Shown: piece by piece, positions 43,430-51,166 of the stretch
Layout of the letters: each line of letters starts with the position of its first letter
Numbering within the stretch: position 1 is the stretch's first letter
NCBI RefSeq assembly: GCF_000648615.1
Contig: NZ_JFZC01000078.1
Location: 1-52,981 of the forward strand
Source of the DNA: Sporolactobacillus terrae DSM 11697
Lineage (GTDB): Bacteria > Bacillota > Bacilli > Bacillales > Sporolactobacillaceae
Direction: 5' to 3'
DNA length: 52,981 nt
Notes under the pieces: model-generated
Told to the model about the DNA's origin: nothing
The model's input: only the letters and a program-made list of their open reading frames with translations
Databases searched by the model: none
Made by a program: the position numbers and the translations under genes

Positions 43430-44797
43430 TTACAGGGCCACCGGTTGAATTTCTTTTGCCTGCTTATAGGCAGCATGAGCAAGCGCGCAAAGGTAGTTCC
43501 ATTGCTGATCAAACTCAGGTTGGAAAAAGAAATCGGCAAAAGCTAATTGCTGCGTGGTTTGTTTCGTTGCAATCGCTAGAGAAAGTGTATTGATTGCCGC
43601 CGTAATATCATGTTTGGACAGCAGCTGTGCACCAACAATACGATTGCTGCCTACCTCATAAGTCAATTTCATATAGATTTTTTCCGTTCCGGGAACAAAT
43701 GCCGGACGATAGTAATCGGTAACGAATACCGAGCTGGTTTCCAAACCGCTCTTTGCTGCTGTCGCATCTTTAATCCCAGTCGTCGCGAATTTATAATCAA
43801 ACAACGAGAGTGCTGAAGTCCCGGAAACGCCTTCGATTTTAAACGTAGGCTTTTCAAGATTTAATGCGGCTGCAACCCCTTGGCGACGCGCATTGGTTGC
43901 CAAGGCAATATTCATTTCTTTACCCGTTGGATTATAGCGAATCATGCATGCATCACCAGCAGCAAACACATCCGGTGCACTTGTTTTTTGATAAGCATCA
44001 ACAGCGATTGTGCCGTTACTGTTGAGCTCCAACGTTCCTTTCAGCCAATCTGTATTCGGTACAACGCCTGCTGCTTCAACAACAAGATCGGCAGGGTAAG
44101 TGCCTTTATCAGTAATAACTGCAGATGCTTTTCCATCTCGGCCTTGAATTTCCTGAACAAATTCGCCCGTGCGTACATTAATGCCATGCTTTTGGAGATC
44201 CGCTGTGAGAATGTCCGTGAATTCATGATCCAAATAAGTCGGCAAAATTCGATCCGTCACATCAATAACGGTGACTTTCTTTCCTGCTTTTGCATAGGCC
44301 TCAACGACTTCAATGCCAATATAGCCACTGCCAATAACTACGACATCGGTAACGCTTGGATCCTCAATCTTCGCTTTGCTTTTGAGTGCCCATTCTCTCC
44401 CCCGTAAGAAATAAACATTATCAAGATCATTTCCTTTAAATGGGAGTTTACGCGGTGTCGCACCCGGCGCCAAAATTAATTTATCATAAGATTCATCATA
44501 GGTCTCATTTGTATCAAGATTTTTCACATGGATCGTCTTCTGATCAGGATCTAATCCCGTCACTTGATGGCGGGTATAGACATCAACACCCTGGTCGCTG
44601 TAGCCTTCCTTTGTTGCGTAGTGAATATAATTGATATCCTGAACGGCTCCCTCCAAGTACAACTGGATGCCGCAAGACAAAAAGGATACTTTATCCGACT
44701 GCTCGAACAATTTAACCTTAGCATCTGGATAATTTTCCAAGACTGTTTTTACCGCTTCATACCCACCATGCGATGTTCCGACAACAACAATATTCAA
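43430..44797 (-). CDS. nox: NADH oxidase, water-forming type
   Basis: 455 residues from TTG at 44797. This start is preferred over ATG 44806 because AGGAGG abuts that ATG but is 9 bases from the TTG. It also places the redox cysteine of SFLSCGIQLY at residue 42, the Cys42 of characterised Nox enzymes. FAD motif MNIVVVGTSHGGYEA, NAD motif VVVIGSGYIGIEVVEAYA, second FAD motif DVFAAGDACMI, C-terminal dimerisation domain. It reduces O2 to water with NADH, regenerating NAD. CoA-disulfide reductases share the fold but the context favours Nox. Confidence 0.9.
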   Translation of the reverse strand: MNIVVVGTSHGGYEAVKTVLENYPDAKVKLFEQSDKVSFLSCGIQLYLEGAVQDINYIHYATKEGYSDQGVDVYTRHQVTGLDPDQKTIHVKNLDTNETYDESYDKLILAPGATPRKLPFKGNDLDNVYFLRGREWALKSKAKIEDPSVTDVVVIGSGYIGIEVVEAYAKAGKKVTVIDVTDRILPTYLDHEFTDILTADLQKHGINVRTGEFVQEIQGRDGKASAVITDKGTYPADLVVEAAGVVPNTDWLKGTLELNSNGTIAVDAYQKTSAPDVFAAGDACMIRYNPTGKEMNIALATNARRQGVAAALNLEKPTFKIEGVSGTSALSLFDYKFATTGIKDATAAKSGLETSSVFVTDYYRPAFVPGTEKIYMKLTYEVGSNRIVGAQLLSKHDITAAINTLSLAIATKQTTQQLAFADFFFQPEFDQQWNYLCALAHAAYKQAKEIQPVAL

Positions 44798-44978
44798 ATG
44801 ATTCATCCTCCTGTAAATGGTATGAGATTTATATGGCGAAGCAAACTAAGATTTGATTGACTTACGTTTTTTATTTTGCTTCGCTTAGATAGTAACAAAT
44901 ATTTATTTATAATCAAACTAATCTGCTCATGCATGAACTTGTTTTTTATCCCATTTCCACTAAATACGCCAAGAAATT

Positions 44979-45010
44979 AATGATAATTATCATTCGTTAT
45001 TGATAATCAA
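44979..45010. promoter_or_regulatory. Fur-box-like palindromes
   Basis: AATGATAATTATCATT (44979-44994) is a perfect 16-base palindrome of Fur-box type (TGATAAT-ATTATCA). TTGATAATCAA (45000-45010) repeats the half-site. It is about 180 bases upstream of nox and 200 from brnQ, so the target is unclear. Confidence 0.45.
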
Positions 45011-45104
45011 CAGCAAAAACAGATGCATAGCTATTCTCAATTGAATATCAAGTTTCTGTATTTTTTTAATCATTCAATTAGATAAACATATCGGCAATTT
45101 GTTT

Positions 45105-45130
45105 TAGCACATTAAAGTACGTGCTATAAT
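45105..45130 (+). promoter_or_regulatory. brnQ promoter with inverted repeat
   Basis: TATAAT at 45125-45130. TAGCAC-N10-GTGCTA (45105-45126) is a perfect 6+6 inverted repeat between the -35 region and the -10, a good position for a repressor. The -35 is weak. Confidence 0.5.
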
Positions 45131-45211
45131 TCACAAGGTTATACTGTTAACGGTTCACTCAATAAATTGAACGATTCCCAACCCGCAAAGTAAATAAAAA
45201 GGAGTTTTATT

Positions 45212-46558
45212 GTGTCTATTTCAAAAGTGACCAAAACCTATTTAATGGTCGGCACCATGCTGTTCGGCATGTTTTTTGGTGCAAGCAATTTAATCTTTCC
45301 GATCCAACTCGGCCAGCTTGCCGGTGAACATTACTGGCTCGCTTTAGCTGGATTCCTTGCTACAGCAATCGGATTGCCTTTTATCGGTATTCTTGCCGTT
45401 GGCTTATCCGGTACCGATGGTGTAAAAGATATCGCCAGCCGTGTGCATCCGCTTTTTGGAATCATTTTTTCGATCTGCCTTTATTTAATCATTGGGCCAC
45501 TCTTTGCGCTTCCCCGAACGGCTACCGTACCTTTCGCGGTTGGCATTCAACCCTATATCGGTTCCTCATCATTAATTTTACCGTTGGGACTGTTCAGTTT
45601 CCTATTTTTCGCTTGCGTGTGCTATTTTTCACTAAACCCTGCAAAGGCTATGGACTATATTGGTAAATATTTAACACCGATTTTCTTGCTTGTTTTGTTT
45701 CTTGTAATTCTTGTCGCCTTGATTCATCCCATGGGCGGTCTTGGAAACGCGCAAGGAATCTATGCTTCGCAACCCTTTACCACTGGATTTAAAGAAGGCT
45801 ACAACACGATGGACGCGCTGGCCTCACTTGCATTCGGCATTGTTGTCATCAATGCAATTAAGCTTCGTGGCATCACGGGTACAAAACAGATTGCCAAAGT
45901 CACCTTGAAATCCGGTCTCGTTGCCATGATTCTGATGATGGTGATTTATGGCTGCATTACGTTCATTGGCGGGACAAGTGTTGCTCAGGTCGGCTTGCTC
46001 GAAAACGGCGGTCTTGTTCTCGGCGCTGTATCGCATCATTACTTCGGCACATTTGGCGGCTTACTGCTTGCTGCGATCATCATTTTGGCTTGTATGAAGA
46101 CGAGCATCGGACTCGTAACTTCATCCAGTACATTTTTTCATGAACTGATGCCGCAAATCAGCTACAAAAAATTTGTTGTCGCCATTAGCTGCATTTCGTA
46201 TATTGTTTCAAATGTTGGCTTGACCAACATTGTGAAGCTGGCTGTTCCCGTTTTAATGGTTGTTTATCCAGTTGCCATTGTACTCATTTTGCTAACCCTT
46301 TTTGCAAATGGGTTCCATAGCAGCTCAACCGTTTATTTTTCAGCCGTTATTTTAACATTAATCATTAGTTTGATTGACGGGTACAATACGCTGATCACAA
46401 TGGTCCCATCGACACAAAACATGTTCCTAGATAGTGTTGCCACATTTTATGCGCATGTACTGCCCCTCTATAGTTTGGGATTAGGCTGGCTCGTACCAGC
46501 CACAATCGGCAGCTTGATCGGACTGGTTATCTATCATTTTCAGTCCAATAAGGCTTAA
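45212..46558 (+). CDS. brnQ: Branched-chain amino-acid transporter BrnQ
   Basis: 448 residues, twelve predicted transmembrane helices. MLFGMFFGASNLIFPIQLG at residues 12-32 is the LIVCS-family signature. Cation-coupled uptake of Leu, Ile and Val. Starts with GTG; AAGGAG is 7 bases upstream. Monocistronic with its own terminator. Confidence 0.95.
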   Translation: MSISKVTKTYLMVGTMLFGMFFGASNLIFPIQLGQLAGEHYWLALAGFLATAIGLPFIGILAVGLSGTDGVKDIASRVHPLFGIIFSICLYLIIGPLFALPRTATVPFAVGIQPYIGSSSLILPLGLFSFLFFACVCYFSLNPAKAMDYIGKYLTPIFLLVLFLVILVALIHPMGGLGNAQGIYASQPFTTGFKEGYNTMDALASLAFGIVVINAIKLRGITGTKQIAKVTLKSGLVAMILMMVIYGCITFIGGTSVAQVGLLENGGLVLGAVSHHYFGTFGGLLLAAIIILACMKTSIGLVTSSSTFFHELMPQISYKKFVVAISCISYIVSNVGLTNIVKLAVPVLMVVYPVAIVLILLTLFANGFHSSSTVYFSAVILTLIISLIDGYNTLITMVPSTQNMFLDSVATFYAHVLPLYSLGLGWLVPATIGSLIGLVIYHFQSNKA

Positions 46559-46572
46559 CTGAAACTTCATTA

Positions 46573-46614
46573 AACAAAAACAGCTGTTGGCTAACTCAAT
46601 AGCTGTTTTTGTTT
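46573..46614 (+). terminator. Terminator of brnQ
   Basis: AAAAACAGCT-(15 nt)-AGCTGTTTTT followed by GTTTTT. Confidence 0.82.
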
Positions 46615-46827
46615 TTAATGAAAGAACCATTCATTAGCCTGGACTGCATCAAGGAACTTTACTTATTGGTTCAACAATTCAGTTATGGAAAAAATGCGAA
46701 AGCATCAAGGCTTTTCAGCTTTCTCAACACCCCATGCACAGAACTCGCATAAAATTTATTATTTTTTTCAATTGCTTTAACCATCTCACGTCACTGCTTC
46801 CTACATACATATCAGGAGGCGATAAAA

Positions 46828-47061
46828 ATGAAAATTTACTCGATCGAACAAGTACTGGATGTAGGTCTATTAACACAATGGGAAGCTCAACATTTTTCCG
46901 AAGGTCTTTCATCCATGATTAGCGATTCCAAGCGTCTAGTTGGCTTTACTTTGATCTCTGGCCAGCGGTGGGATGTCTTTAAAATTACTGATCCCATTTT
47001 AGATTTTATTTGTATCTCCATGGAAACGCGATTAAAACTTATTGAGAAAGTTTCAAATTGA
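46828..47061 (+). CDS. Small hypothetical protein, 77 residues
   Basis: No family recognised. Mixed alpha/beta composition, no membrane segment: MKIYSIEQVLDVGLLTQWEA then RLVGFTLISGQRWDVFKITD. A perfect AGGAGG 8 bases before the ATG supports translation. It stands alone at the start of the accessory region, with no terminator of its own seen. Confidence 0.6.
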   Translation: MKIYSIEQVLDVGLLTQWEAQHFSEGLSSMISDSKRLVGFTLISGQRWDVFKITDPILDFICISMETRLKLIEKVSN

Positions 47062-47153
47062 CTTGATAAACTCATGTATGACTTTGAAGACTTTTTAGTA
47101 TGAATTTGCGCCCTAAATAGAGACTGTCGATTCAAGAGAAGAGAAAGCGTAGA

Positions 47154-47390
47154 TCAAATAAATGGTTGCTTTGGCCCTTTCCGGGCTTTTATTTTTTTGC
47201 GAAAAGGAACATGTGTTCCCATTTCGCGTGACAGGAAGCTGCGGATCAGTGCTTCCATGTCGCCAATCGCAGACTTGCCGAATGTAATCAGCTCCGGTGC
47301 CTGTGCGATCAAAGCTTTAACCGCGTCCCTTTTACCACTGGCAGCGATTTCCGCCGTGAAAGCTCCTTTAGCTTTAGCATCCGCAACCAC
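47154..47390 (-). pseudogene. 3' fragment of an unidentified gene
   Basis: About 78 codons after a GTG, but the same frame stays open through the junction with the IS21 remnant (RHYAHCVVADAKAKG...). It has no ribosome binding site, so this is more likely the end of a truncated gene than a complete one. The sequence contains EIAASGKRDAVKALI, ELITFGKSAIGDMEALIRSF and a basic end RKKIKARKGPKQPFI. I do not recognise the family. Confidence 0.45.
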
Positions 47391-47409
47391 ACAATGCGCA
47401 TAATGCCGT

Positions 47410-47775
47410 GATAGAAGACTTCGATAATATGCTGAGTCATGCGAATATCTACTTGATGTTTTAAGTATTCGTAGGGAACGGAGTATTACATTTTTTCTAC
47501 AGATATGTGATAATCATAGGGTACGGTAGCTGTTCTCCAAGTGGCTAACTCGTATGGGGAAGCAGCGCAAAGTTCACTTCCTCCGCAAAAGCGGATTGTG
47601 TGCTCCCATTTTTCTTTTGAAATGGTTTTTGATTGTATTCAACTAATTTTTCTTTAATGGCTTCATTGAGTTGAATGGAAAAGTACTGACCATTTCTTAG
47701 TGCGGCAATAATCCAAGTTGATATGATTTTTACGGTTCCTTCGACATTTGGCTTATCTTTGGGATGAAAGGCTTT
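47410..47775 (-). mobile_element. IS21-family transposase (IstA) remnant
   Basis: Read on the minus strand. The segment first encodes PKDKPNVEGTVKIISTW, then NEAIKEKLVEYNQKPFQKK and SAFAEE..FALLP. After a frame change at about 47560 it continues PYELATWRTATVPYDYHI, SVEKM, an in-frame TAA at about 47487, then YSVPYEYLKHQVDIRMTQH and EVFYHG. These are consecutive blocks of IS21-type IstA. Both ends are missing, with at least one frameshift and one stop, so it is non-functional. No IstB and no terminal repeats were found. Confidence 0.85.
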
Positions 47776-48108
47776 TGTAAATGGTAATCTTATAAATTTA
47801 CCATCCATTTCAATCGCCAACATTTGCCGCTTAGGATTTATTGAAGCAATACAACTTCCTTCGTACTTATCACCTCCCCCTTTTTCAAGTTGTTTCTTCT
47901 CTAATTCGATAAAGTGCTCATTTAATACCATATATAAAACATATAAAACTCCCGAAAATACATCACCCAAATATTCTTTTCTAACAAATTTAATTAGTAC
48001 TATTCCATCTGGAAGACCGTTCCGGCCCAAAACTCCTTCTTTTCCTTGTTCCATCTTCTTTGTCACGCTCAAGTCTTGCATATCTATTTTTAACTCTCTT
48101 GATCTCAC
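47545..48108 (-). CDS. Chimeric ORF: unknown N-terminus fused in frame to an IstA fragment
   Basis: 187 residues from GTG 48108, with GGAGGGG 5 bases upstream. Residues 1 to about 112 (containing GRNGLPDGIVLIKFVRKEYL, a hydrophobic VLYVLYMVLN and NPKRQMLAIEMDGKFIRLPF) resemble nothing I can name. From about residue 115 (HPKDKPNVEGTVK) to 184 (FALLP) the sequence is IS21 IstA. The N-terminal gene was therefore probably truncated by an IS21 event and now ends in transposase sequence. Whether it is expressed is unknown. Divergent from the YrvL-like gene, 56 bases away. Confidence 0.55.
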   Translation of the reverse strand: MRSRELKIDMQDLSVTKKMEQGKEGVLGRNGLPDGIVLIKFVRKEYLGDVFSGVLYVLYMVLNEHFIELEKKQLEKGGGDKYEGSCIASINPKRQMLAIEMDGKFIRLPFTKAFHPKDKPNVEGTVKIISTWIIAALRNGQYFSIQLNEAIKEKLVEYNQKPFQKKNGSTQSAFAEEVNFALLPHTS

Positions 48109-48164
48109 GATAACCCCTCCGATATGGTAAAATAAGGTAGTTTAAAAAAGTAAGGAGAACATAA

Positions 48165-48596
48165 ATGTCCCCCAAACATCTATTCAAGAATGAATCTTTA
48201 TCAGGAAAAATATTTATTATTATCTCGCTAAGCATAATCATTTTAATTGTCATAACACTCTTGTTTGGTATTTTCTTTTTTGGCTTTATAGGGCTATTTA
48301 ATTTGTTAGGTATTCACTATGACAATCTATTTGCTCTGTTTATTTTCACGCTACTTTTTATTTTTTTCTCATTATTTGCAGACATTTTTGAAAAGGTTGT
48401 TCGTATCATTTTAAAAAATCCATTGTTTGGACAAAAACAGATTCTAAAATATATCATTTTGTTCTTTTCTTATAGTGCAATTAATTTAGCTGTCATTAAC
48501 GTGCTTGATTATTGCATGCAGTCGATTTTAATAAATTTCATCACTCAAGTGATTGTATCAATGCTGCTTGCACTATTAGATATTGTTACAGATTGA
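48165..48596 (+). CDS. YrvL-family membrane protein
   Basis: 143 residues, four predicted transmembrane helices. IISLSIIILIVITLLFGIFF, FIGLFNLLGIHYDNLFALF, FADIFEKVVRIIL and the end MLLALLDIVTD follow the YrvL pattern. In B. subtilis YrvL negatively regulates sigma-O; no sigma-O gene is seen here, so the role is uncertain. Shine-Dalgarno AAGGAG, 7 bases before ATG. AT-rich compared with the core genes. Confidence 0.7.
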   Translation: MSPKHLFKNESLSGKIFIIISLSIIILIVITLLFGIFFFGFIGLFNLLGIHYDNLFALFIFTLLFIFFSLFADIFEKVVRIILKNPLFGQKQILKYIILFFSYSAINLAVINVLDYCMQSILINFITQVIVSMLLALLDIVTD

Positions 48597-48622
48597 TAAT
48601 ACCGTTAAGCACGGTCCTTTAA

Positions 48623-48766
48623 TTATTTCATTTCACCTTCCGACACCGCTTGTCCCTTTCTTTGAGCAATTATTCCATTCAGCTCGTTTATCCTGTTCTC
48701 AATGCGATCCAACAAGCACTTTGCTTGTCCATTGATATGTTTAAGCTCCTGATATTTTTTACTCAT
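48623..48766 (-). CDS. Small coiled-coil-like ORF, 47 residues
   Basis: MSKKYQELKHINGQAKCLLD then RIENRINELNGIIAQRKGQA, highly helical and charged with heptad-like Ile/Leu spacing. The ATG overlaps the stop (ATGA) of a 28-codon ORF (48763-48849, MEKRWTWLLSRMWEVCESRP), suggesting translational coupling. AAGG precedes the start. Evidence is limited to coding-like composition and the overlap. Confidence 0.4.
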   Translation of the reverse strand: MSKKYQELKHINGQAKCLLDRIENRINELNGIIAQRKGQAVSEGEMK

Positions 48767-48946
48767 ACCTTAAAACTGCCGCGCGCTTCTGGTCGAGATT
48801 CACAAACTTCCCACATCCTTGATAAAAGCCATGTCCACCGTTTTTCCATTGTTACATCCAAAATCTAAAATACAGAACTAGGACACATCAACCAAAGGGG
48901 TGAAACCAACGGAAGATAGAGCGCTAAAACGGATCATGGATCGCTT

Positions 48947-49804
48947 ATGGATGACCTCTTGAGTCAAGTTATTGACCATCAGGTAAAAGCGAACCAAAAA
49001 CTGGACGAATTGAAAATGATCACGAAGACCCAGTATCAGCGGTTCACCAACGGGCTTACCAAAAAGCACAAAAAAAGAACCGTGCAGTCGACCCACTCGA
49101 TCTTCTGCACGGCCATGAATAAAGCGGTTGAATTGGAAATGCTGCCGTTCAATAAGTTTCAAAACGTGTCAATCACAAAGAAAGATGACGTTGTGAAAAC
49201 CAATTATCTGACGAAAGATGAAGTCAGCATCTTTATGGATGCGGCAGCTGCATCTCCTTTTCACCATTTTATCATGGTCCCCCTGCTTTTACGAACAGGA
49301 ATGCGGAAAGGTGAAATGCTTGCCCTCACATGGGATGACATCGACCTGGTTCATAAGCGAATTAAGATTACGAAATCACGTGATAAGAGCAGCTGCCACC
49401 CGCCTAAGACCGCGTCCAGTATCCGGACGATTGCCATTGACGATACGCTCATCGATCAATTGAAGCAATATCAGACTTGGCAGAAGAAGGAACGTCTCAA
49501 ACACAAGATATGCTTTGACTCTGAATATATGCTTACTATTCCGAACGGTCGTGAGATGGGCGAATATGGTGTGAACAAGGTCATCAATATGATTCTTGCT
49601 AAGACAAGCCTTCACCACATCACACCTCACGGACTGCGTCACACACACGCGATCATGTTACTCGAGAGCGGGGCAGATATCAAGTCTGTGAGTGATCGTT
49701 TGGGCCACGCCAATGTCACGATGACCGCGAATGTTTATGTTCATTTTACCCAGAACCTTGAGAACGAAATGGTCTCTAACTTGGACGCTTATCTGGGCAA
49801 ATAA
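48947..49804 (+). CDS. int: Tyrosine recombinase/integrase lacking its N-terminal domain
   Basis: 285 residues. The core-binding domain begins at about residue 25 (ITKTQYQRF, then SIFCTAMNKAVELEMLP). The catalytic domain is intact: Arg120 (RTGMRKGE), Lys154, His228 and Arg231 (PHGLRHTHA), His254 (LGHANVTMT) and Tyr264 (ANVYVHF). Relatives from phages and ICEs (ICEBs1-Int-like) have about 370-390 residues with an N-terminal arm-type DNA-binding domain, which is missing here. The ATG has no clear Shine-Dalgarno. Probably a decayed integrase at the edge of an old element. Confidence 0.85.
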   Translation: MDDLLSQVIDHQVKANQKLDELKMITKTQYQRFTNGLTKKHKKRTVQSTHSIFCTAMNKAVELEMLPFNKFQNVSITKKDDVVKTNYLTKDEVSIFMDAAAASPFHHFIMVPLLLRTGMRKGEMLALTWDDIDLVHKRIKITKSRDKSSCHPPKTASSIRTIAIDDTLIDQLKQYQTWQKKERLKHKICFDSEYMLTIPNGREMGEYGVNKVINMILAKTSLHHITPHGLRHTHAIMLLESGADIKSVSDRLGHANVTMTANVYVHFTQNLENEMVSNLDAYLGK

Positions 49805-50044
49805 AATTTACATGGGCAAATTATGGGCAAACGGTTCACATGGGTGCTGAAAACCCCTTTACTGCACGCGTTTAAACATCTTTTCCATTTCGTAGGGCGT
49901 TAAATATGATGACTTTTTGCAAATTCATATTCTTTAAAAAGCCTGCGATATCAATGTTTTTCCTCAATCACTCATCATGCCATTTCACCTAAATTCAAAT
50001 TGATGGGGGCAAAATGGGGGCAAGGTTCGACGGAGACGGTGTGA
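49790..50044 (+). other. Integrase-tail-like repeats and gene-free stretch
   Basis: The 520 bases between the integrase and abiGi hold no clear gene. Two related motifs stand out: ATGGGCAAATTATGGGCAAA (about 49811-49830) and ATGGGGGCAAAATGGGGGCA (about 50004-50023). The second lies in a short frame ending FKLMGAKWGQGSTETV-stop, like the C-terminal tail of other integrases. They may be remnants of two integrase 3' ends or near an attachment site. Confidence 0.4.
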
Positions 50045-50324
50045 ATGCCAACCGTTCAAAAAACACTGCTGTATCAAGGATTTTGGAAAACGCGCGCAAA
50101 ATCGGCGCAAATTACATTCGTTTTTCGTAACATATCGTTGAACATTAATTTTGAGTGTTATTACATGAAAGCCTCCATTTGCTTATTATTTTTTAATCTA
50201 AGTCAGTTTCATTCAATCAAACATGACTAAAATACTTTTATTTATTATCATCATATCCGTCTAATTTTTGGTATTATGTTCTTGTATAATATATCAATTC
50301 TGTTTGATTGAATGGAGATTGAAT

Positions 50325-51164
50325 ATGACTGATTCTGATGCATCTAAAATAATTGAAGTTCCGACACCAACACTAACAAAAAAGGTGAATGGCCCCGATC
50401 AAACTGCAAATGTCCTTTGTCATTTCAGTAAAAAGTTGAAATATCTTGTCGACACATTGAAACATCAAGCATTTATACCGCGTTATAATAATGAAATTAT
50501 TGATTATCTAAACATTGAGGAGTTAAAAGAAGTTTCCTTCCCTATGACCTGCTTCTGTGATATTAAATTTACGAAACTAAAGTCTCATGTACACTTTTAT
50601 GGTAATTATGGTATTGCATTAAGAAAAGAATGGGGATTATCTAACAACATTCAGCCCATACAGTATATTAATCCATGTTCGCAATTAATGAAAGACTTTT
50701 CCATCGCGATGAATTATGCATTATCTTCCACCGATAAAGACAATATGGATAAGTTAATTGAACCTGTTTATAAGAATTATCTACTCGATCATTTATTATT
50801 TATGAAACCTTTGAGAGGAACAATGGTTGTTGACAATGAGACAATAGATAAAAATTTCCATGATGAAAATGAGTGGAGATATGTTCCAAAAATAGATAAT
50901 TCTACAACACATTTACCCCTATTAATACCAACAGACTTGATAAACAAAGTCCCTGCTATTAATGCGTATTCAGATGGTATCCGCAAATCAAAAAAATTAT
51001 GGCTGGAATTTCATGATAACGATATTAAATACATTTTTGTAAAAAATATAGAGGATAGAGATAAGCTTATAAAGCATATTAGTCAAAGAAATCATGAATC
51101 TATAAAAAATCAGATATTGATTTCAAAAATATTAGTTTACGAAGAATTAATGGAGGATTGGTAA
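50325..51164 (+). CDS. abiGi: AbiGi-like abortive-infection protein (putative antitoxin)
   Basis: 279 residues from ATG 50325, with GGAG 7 bases upstream; an upstream frame extension lacks one. Residues 70-120 (SFPMTCFCDIKFTKLKSHVH, then FYGNYGIALRKEWG and PIQYINPCS) match the core of AbiGi, the first gene of the lactococcal abiG phage-resistance locus. Pfam regards the family as the antitoxin of a two-gene system; the mechanism is not established. The next gene starts 2 bases after its stop. DNA here is markedly AT-rich compared with core genes, indicating transfer. A TATAAT at 50285-50290 may be its -10 box. Confidence 0.8.
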   Translation: MTDSDASKIIEVPTPTLTKKVNGPDQTANVLCHFSKKLKYLVDTLKHQAFIPRYNNEIIDYLNIEELKEVSFPMTCFCDIKFTKLKSHVHFYGNYGIALRKEWGLSNNIQPIQYINPCSQLMKDFSIAMNYALSSTDKDNMDKLIEPVYKNYLLDHLLFMKPLRGTMVVDNETIDKNFHDENEWRYVPKIDNSTTHLPLLIPTDLINKVPAINAYSDGIRKSKKLWLEFHDNDIKYIFVKNIEDRDKLIKHISQRNHESIKNQILISKILVYEELMEDW

Positions 51165-51166
51165 AT

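Larger units (their letters stand above)
44798..45211. other. Intergenic region between divergent nox and brnQ
   Basis: About 415 AT-rich bases with a nox promoter candidate (TTGATT-N16-TACTAT, minus strand, about 44911-44884), a Fur-box-like palindrome (44979-44994) and the brnQ promoter with an inverted repeat (45105-45130). No small gene was recognised. Confidence 0.55.

Noticed and set aside
50045-50230. 61-codon plus-strand ORF upstream of abiGi
   Set aside because: No Shine-Dalgarno, low-complexity end, no family; more likely non-coding DNA next to the integrase.
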